Below are positions 63,401 through 64,000 of a stretch of 64,000 nt of DNA, piece by piece. Position numbers and translations under genes: made by a program. Position 1 is the first letter of the stretch; the number at the start of each line of letters is the position of its first letter. The notes below the pieces were generated by a model. The model made no database searches, was not told the DNA's origin, and was given only the letters and a program-made list of their open reading frames with translations. This DNA comes from Hormiphora californensis. Taxonomy: Eukaryota > Ctenophora > Tentaculata > Cydippida > Pleurobrachiidae. The stretch spans positions 9,265,719-9,329,718 of the forward strand of contig CM035352.1 in NCBI GenBank assembly GCA_020137815.1, given 5' to 3'.

Positions 63401-63682
63401 GTCACAGTCACCACCTGTTATAGTTAGATGTGGACAGTGGTACATGTGATTAGATGCAGGCTAGAACTAGGAATATTGATGTTATTTGTCAAGGCAAGAT
63501 GTTATAATACAACATTACATGTTAGGTTGTAAGCGATTTGTCCGGTTGTTGAAGCGATTGTAGATCCTGTGTAGAGAGTGTAGGTTGGTGTACTGGTTCC
63601 ATTCTGATTCATCTCCCTCACCACACCATCACACGGCGGGGTACCTGAAGTGTCATTGTTAGAGTTTCCAGAGAACGTGATC
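38037..63682 (-). CDS. Very large modular extracellular protein gene, about 55 exons, 5' incomplete
   Basis: From the acceptor at 63682 to the TAA at 38037-38039, I could chain about 55 minus-strand exons with matching phases, roughly 8.8 kb coding and 2,900 residues; the start lies beyond the window. Order of modules: sushi-like and a beta-rich domain, sushi, ricin-like, several Ig-like, WSC, F5/8C-like lectin, Ig-like, ricin-like, many Ig-like, SRCR-type segments, the beta-rich domain again, and a final Ly6/uPAR-type domain. There is no membrane helix or hydrophobic GPI tail at the end, so secretion or attachment through another protein is likely. Two joins are unresolved (the donors of the exons ending near 42130 and 41543), so a gene split there is possible. 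The mix of recognition domains suggests adhesion, allorecognition or immunity, which is inference only. Confidence 0.7.
39586..40606 (-). CDS. Large gene, exons 48-51: SRCR-type domains
   Basis: Exons 40606-40470, 40403-40301, 40100-39929 and 39800-39586. NEWGVMCNDGWD, ATVYCNRLPGYG, VWLTNVDCQGNENSVYNCSH and WDLVG show a near-complete scavenger receptor cysteine-rich domain. A second, divergent one follows: YNGLWGTFCGKSKYD, NVATTFCTQLGMGYGS and LQTLWMDEASVEDSD. SRCR domains bind protein or microbial ligands. The first exon's acceptor plus about 45 coding bases is duplicated just upstream (40625-40680). Confidence 0.8.
40862..42327 (-). CDS. Large gene, exons 43-47: beta-rich linker region
   Basis: Exons 42327 to about 42130, 42053-41892, 41725-41543, 41385-41152 and 41033-40862. 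Sequences such as SYTFTWCTSVDPDIEGAVID, SGRFWWAILDFTD and TIEVGDLIYIYGST look like extracellular beta-sandwiches, but I cannot name them. The first exon lacks an obvious GT donor before its stop at about 42121, and the third reaches phase 1 where the fourth needs phase 0. The chain is therefore uncertain here and a gene boundary cannot be excluded. Confidence 0.5.
42360..43150. other. 800-bp intron, nothing recognised
   Basis: AT-rich intron between the Ig-like exon ending at 43161 and the exon starting at 42327. No repeat unit, ORF or inverted structure stood out. Confidence 0.5.
43161..47919 (-). CDS. Large gene, exons 27-42: run of Ig-like domains
   Basis: Sixteen phase-compatible exons: 47919-47846, 47743-47627, 47251-47101, 46943-46837, 46705-46522, 46399-46272, 45913-45792, 45674-45565, 45507-45413, 45323-45219, 45081-44916, 44611-44523, 44366-44258, 44185-44098, 43847-43716 and 43464-43161. 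Clear Ig hallmarks are ASVECIGYS...SAWLLK with KDIGDYTCVAEF, EFMITCNAYD...HTWFKDGKVY with AADEGTYYCGVV, LRVTCSWET, and CEINCTTTG with ESEITCNVTF. Each Ig domain is split over two or three small exons. Several introns consist largely of minisatellite. Confidence 0.72.
43616..43760 (-). repeat. Three tandem copies of an exon 3' end with its donor
   Basis: About 47-bp units carrying AGTTGGGAAACTAA, CCTAGTGATA and the donor GGGTAAGTTA. The first copy in the coding direction belongs to the Ig-like exon 43847-43716. Confidence 0.85.
44730..44885. repeat. G-rich minisatellite (GGGGGTGGGGGTGGAGGACT)
   Basis: About eight copies of a 16-22-bp unit in an intron of the large gene. Overlapping ORFs are translations of the repeat. 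Confidence 0.85.
46017..46262. repeat. TTACCCCTAG / GTGACACCCTA minisatellite
   Basis: About 22 units of 10-12 bases. On the coding strand the unit GGGGTAACTA looks like a splice donor. The array lies between two copies of an exon end (donors at 46272 and about 45990). Confidence 0.85.
47459..47612. repeat. 9-bp minisatellite CTCCACCCC
   Basis: About 17 copies in the intron after the exon ending at 47627; flanked by two copies of a segment with ATGCTACAAAC.CTCTTAC. Confidence 0.9.
48110..48220. repeat. 24-bp tandem repeat with X-box-like sites
   Basis: Five copies of GTTGCTATGGTAACCAAAGC. Each contains a near-palindromic GTTGCTATGGTAAC that resembles an RFX X-box. It lies in an intron of the large gene next to a foldback. 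Confidence 0.75.
48348..48824. repeat. Foldback of about 480 bp
   Basis: Arms of about 220 bp (AAAGTGAGAGTGGACC, AATCGACCCACCCATCACTG and AAACACT.C..TTGTTTCTAT) are near reverse complements. They are located in a 1.2-kb intron of the large gene. Confidence 0.85.
49047..49090. repeat. GC-rich hairpin shared with 12.2 kb
   Basis: CCCGGGTGAATGCCC and its reverse complement around TTT, followed by GCAGGGAAAAAA, matching 12234-12277 in reverse. Confidence 0.7.
49103..54400 (-). CDS. Large gene, exons 22-26: Ig-like and ricin-like domains around a LINE insertion
   Basis: Exons 54400-54247, 54045-53899, 50082-49901, 49608-49435 and 49337-49103. The first two have Ig-like features (TAEDSGKAFYLEIT and SWAITCRLDG). 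The next two form a ricin-like trefoil (TLCIKPLTSP, LLHEQSGYCLG, then DWFGSWSTETGQILYNTDGS, FCISGG). The last is Ig-like with NVGKYYCAVM. The 3.8-kb intron before 50082 consists of acceptor-copy minisatellite broken by a LINE. Confidence 0.72.
49635..49912. repeat. TTACCCCCTAG minisatellite at the 49901 donor
   Basis: About 25 units of 10-12 bases. In the coding direction the array begins at the donor of exon 50082-49901 (GGGGTAACTAGG), and every unit repeats that donor-like string. Confidence 0.9.
50085..50826. repeat. 31-bp minisatellite containing the 50082 acceptor (about 24 units)
   Basis: Unit ACCTGAATAAATGGTACAGT plus TGTGAGATACC. On the coding strand each unit ends TTTATTCAG followed by GTGGT, exactly the acceptor and first bases of the exon starting at 50082. 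Three long frames translate the repeat and are not genes. Confidence 0.95.
50827..53302 (+). mobile_element. 5'-truncated LINE inserted in the 31-bp array
   Basis: The array stops at about 50826 and resumes at 53303. Between them lies a LINE with an RT ORF and a 440-bp 3' region. There is no endonuclease, so the copy is truncated at its 5' end. Confidence 0.88.
50870..52859 (+). CDS. LINE reverse transcriptase ORF, endonuclease missing
   Basis: The open frame runs through the array edge; the element's own part starts near 50840 and ends with TAA at 52857-52859, about 670 residues. RT motifs: VPVHKKGDKSNVENYRPIS, QHGFVPLKSCTTQL, IIYFDFQKAFDSVSH, SGVPQGSILGPFLF and catalytic KLYADDLKIW. The C-terminal maturation segment (LFEHCSQIWRPVSASS, VEWNNLPHDLRC) is intact. 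AT-rich codon use differs from the LINE at 7.2 kb. It is jockey/CR1-like and a different family from the other three. Confidence 0.9.
53303..53856. repeat. 31-bp minisatellite, second part (about 18 units)
   Basis: Same unit as at 50085-50826, on the other side of the LINE. It is followed by GGGGTAACTAGG-type units to the donor at 53899. Confidence 0.95.
54060..54192. repeat. 11-bp minisatellite AGTTACCATGC
   Basis: About 12 copies in the intron just upstream (coding direction) of the exon starting at 54045. Confidence 0.9.
54548..54583. repeat. (TTAA)n microsatellite
   Basis: Nine copies of TTAA/ATTA in an intron of the large gene. Confidence 0.85.
54592..55377 (-). CDS. Large gene, exons 19-21: F5/8C (fucolectin-like) domain
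   Basis: Exons 55377-55259, 55125-54995 and 54723-54592. The opening NVAAKGQATSSPSRSGGVA followed by VIDGNPNPAW is the characteristic start of a discoidin/fucolectin galactose-binding-like domain; KTWVNIDFPELATVYGVLLK is the matching middle strand pair. The third exon (VYLGSTMIGKTSTNVLQYVF) completes it. The middle donor opens straight into GTAACTAGGGG repeats. Confidence 0.78.
55399..56031. repeat. Foldback of 633 bp with near-identical arms
   Basis: GGGTGTTCATTTTGGATC at the left is the exact reverse complement of the right end. Arms of about 300 bp are nearly identical. Both carry the same 81-codon open frame, but its composition does not prove coding. It lies in the intron between exons 56179 and 55377 and is recent by arm identity. 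Confidence 0.9.
56179..57052 (-). CDS. Large gene, exons 16-18: WSC domain region
   Basis: Exons 57052-56728, 56650-56462 and 56299-56179. SLGCYKDE, then CHLAAVAAG and CNSQCLYSGSKVFM, ending STCGSDGLGSTDSYNVYQYS, follows the spacing of a WSC carbohydrate-binding domain, preceded by a second cysteine-rich segment (ASACMDKCWEQNSGKTSW). The third exon (SGNCFFHKTQPYHITYQADA) leads into the lectin-like domain. Its donor region is duplicated at 56088-56120. Confidence 0.7.
57224..58854. repeat. 56-bp minisatellite of exon end plus donor (about 29 units)
   Basis: The unit contains CTCTTCTGGTGTCGATGTCG, then TATTGTCCCACCAA and three copies of CTAATTA. On the coding strand each unit repeats the last 30 or so bases of exon 58988-58855 (WWDNTTSTPEE) followed by GTAATTAG. 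The unit length is not a multiple of three. Confidence 0.95.
58855..62040 (-). CDS. Large gene, exons 6-15: ricin-like then Ig-like domains
   Basis: Exons 62040-61964, 61803-61590, 61348-61269, 61149-61053, 60979-60884, 60424-60299, 60070-59882, 59756-59614, 59302-59158 and 58988-58855 chain in phase. The first two (FMFDNKTLRHRTTNYCVGVG, then LTLDSACAVP) look like a ricin-type beta-trefoil, with a partner at 50.0-49.4 kb. Ig-like features follow: GDTATLSVYWYDD, KVYLYWEYKYTFVV and TKEDLGLYQLKVE. The last exon ends WWDNTTSTPEE at the donor that heads a 1.6-kb array of donor copies. Confidence 0.7.
60425..60780. repeat. 18-bp minisatellite next to the 60424 acceptor
   Basis: About 18 copies of GTAACGAGTTAGTTTTTA. 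On the coding strand it runs directly into the acceptor of exon 60424-60299. The ORF across it is a translation of the repeat. Confidence 0.93.
61478..61625 (-). repeat. Tandem copies (about 41 bp) of an exon end with donor
   Basis: Three to four copies of AACC.ACCTAAATTCCACTT followed by CGCTAAAGCTGCAGT. One copy is the end of exon 61803-61590 with its donor. Confidence 0.85.
62155..63682 (-). CDS. Large gene, exons 1-5 in window: sushi and beta-rich domains
   Basis: Exons 63682-63519, 63414-63282, 63100-62828, 62675-62584 and 62463-62155. The first encodes DTSGTPPCDGVV ending in NLTC, like the end of a sushi domain. The next three form a beta-rich domain (RVAFFYIGKTRA, WKSFDFELNMKTENLEVKIN, MKYFGWFHNGYGG) whose pattern reappears in the exon at 39409. 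The fifth is a sushi domain (NCEIPEAD, SYCSAGGSWLPSPPQC) running into the start of a ricin-like repeat (EESCWYPKDDP). The acceptor of the third exon is present three times in tandem. Confidence 0.75.
63091..63215 (-). repeat. Three copies of an acceptor segment
   Basis: 43-bp units with CTGGAACTAACCCTCTGCAA, then TGGATATGACGGTG. On the coding strand each contains CATTGCAG and the first 14-20 bases of exon 63100-62828. Confidence 0.9.
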
Positions 63683-64000
63683 CTACAAGATCATTGTTAG
63701 CTTCCAGAGAACGTGATCCTACAAGATCATTGTTTGTTTCTAGAGAACGTGATCCTACAAGATCATTGTCATTGTTAGCTTCCAGAGAACGTGATCCTAC
63801 AAGATCATTGTTAGTTTCTAGAGAACGTGATCCTACAAGGTCATTGTTTGTTTCTAGAGAACGTGATCCTACAAGATCATTTTTAGTTTCCAGAGAACGT
63901 GATCCTACAAGATCATTGTCATTGTTAGTTTCCAGAGAACGTGATCCTACAAGATCATTGTCATTGTTAGTTTCTAGAGAACGTGATCCTACAAGATCAT
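63660..64000. repeat. 32-38-bp minisatellite containing an acceptor
   Basis: About ten units of AGAGAACGTGATCCTACAAG plus ATCATTGTTAGTTTC. On the coding strand GATCTTGTAG followed by GATCACGTTCTC repeats the acceptor and start of the exon at 63682. The array continues past the window. Confidence 0.92.

Overview
The window is nuclear DNA from an invertebrate animal. Genes have many introns with GT/AG borders, there are several non-LTR retrotransposons and many minisatellites, and the recognisable genes (LZIC, a Mondo-type bHLH-Zip factor, CCZ1, FERRY3/C12orf4, and a modular Ig/sushi/ricin/WSC/F5-8C-like/SRCR/Ly6-like protein) form a metazoan set. I cannot name the phylum; a sponge, cnidarian, ctenophore or another highly heterozygous marine invertebrate would all fit.

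Layout. 1-4.7 kb: the first four exons of an unrecognised proline/serine-rich gene on the minus strand, interrupted by repeats, a pair of inverted short elements and a stretch of inflated homopolymers that looks like poor assembly. 5.6-10.4 kb: a nearly complete LINE with two overlapping ORFs. 11-16.8 kb: a LINE fragment, a dispersed repeat module and a 4.6-kb TIR-bounded block that holds a truncated LINE and a foldback. 17-30 kb: a compact run of minus-strand genes, FERRY3 > (tandem partial copy) > CCZ1 > Mondo > LZIC. I could join the exons of the last three completely: 453, 594 and 172 residues, all phases consistent. 30-37.4 kb: a small palindromic MITE, an AT-rich gene desert, a CR1-like LINE with one in-frame stop, and telomere-like repeat modules. 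37.4-63.7 kb: one very large minus-strand gene of about 55 exons (roughly 8.8 kb of coding sequence here, 5' end outside the window) for a modular extracellular protein. Its introns are packed with minisatellites, foldbacks and one LINE.

Two patterns stand out. First, the stop-to-start gaps in the 17-30 kb run are almost equal (239, 231, 222 and 230 bp), which looks like an operon. Two of its products act on endosomes: FERRY is a Rab5 effector complex and CCZ1-MON1 is the Rab7 exchange factor. Second, at about twenty exon borders a short segment spanning the splice site is tandemly duplicated, from two copies up to about 30 donor copies at one exon and about 42 acceptor copies at another. The intronic minisatellites therefore appear to be seeded at splice junctions. 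This is the best candidate here for an undescribed phenomenon. Everything rests on reading the sequence; no database search was run.
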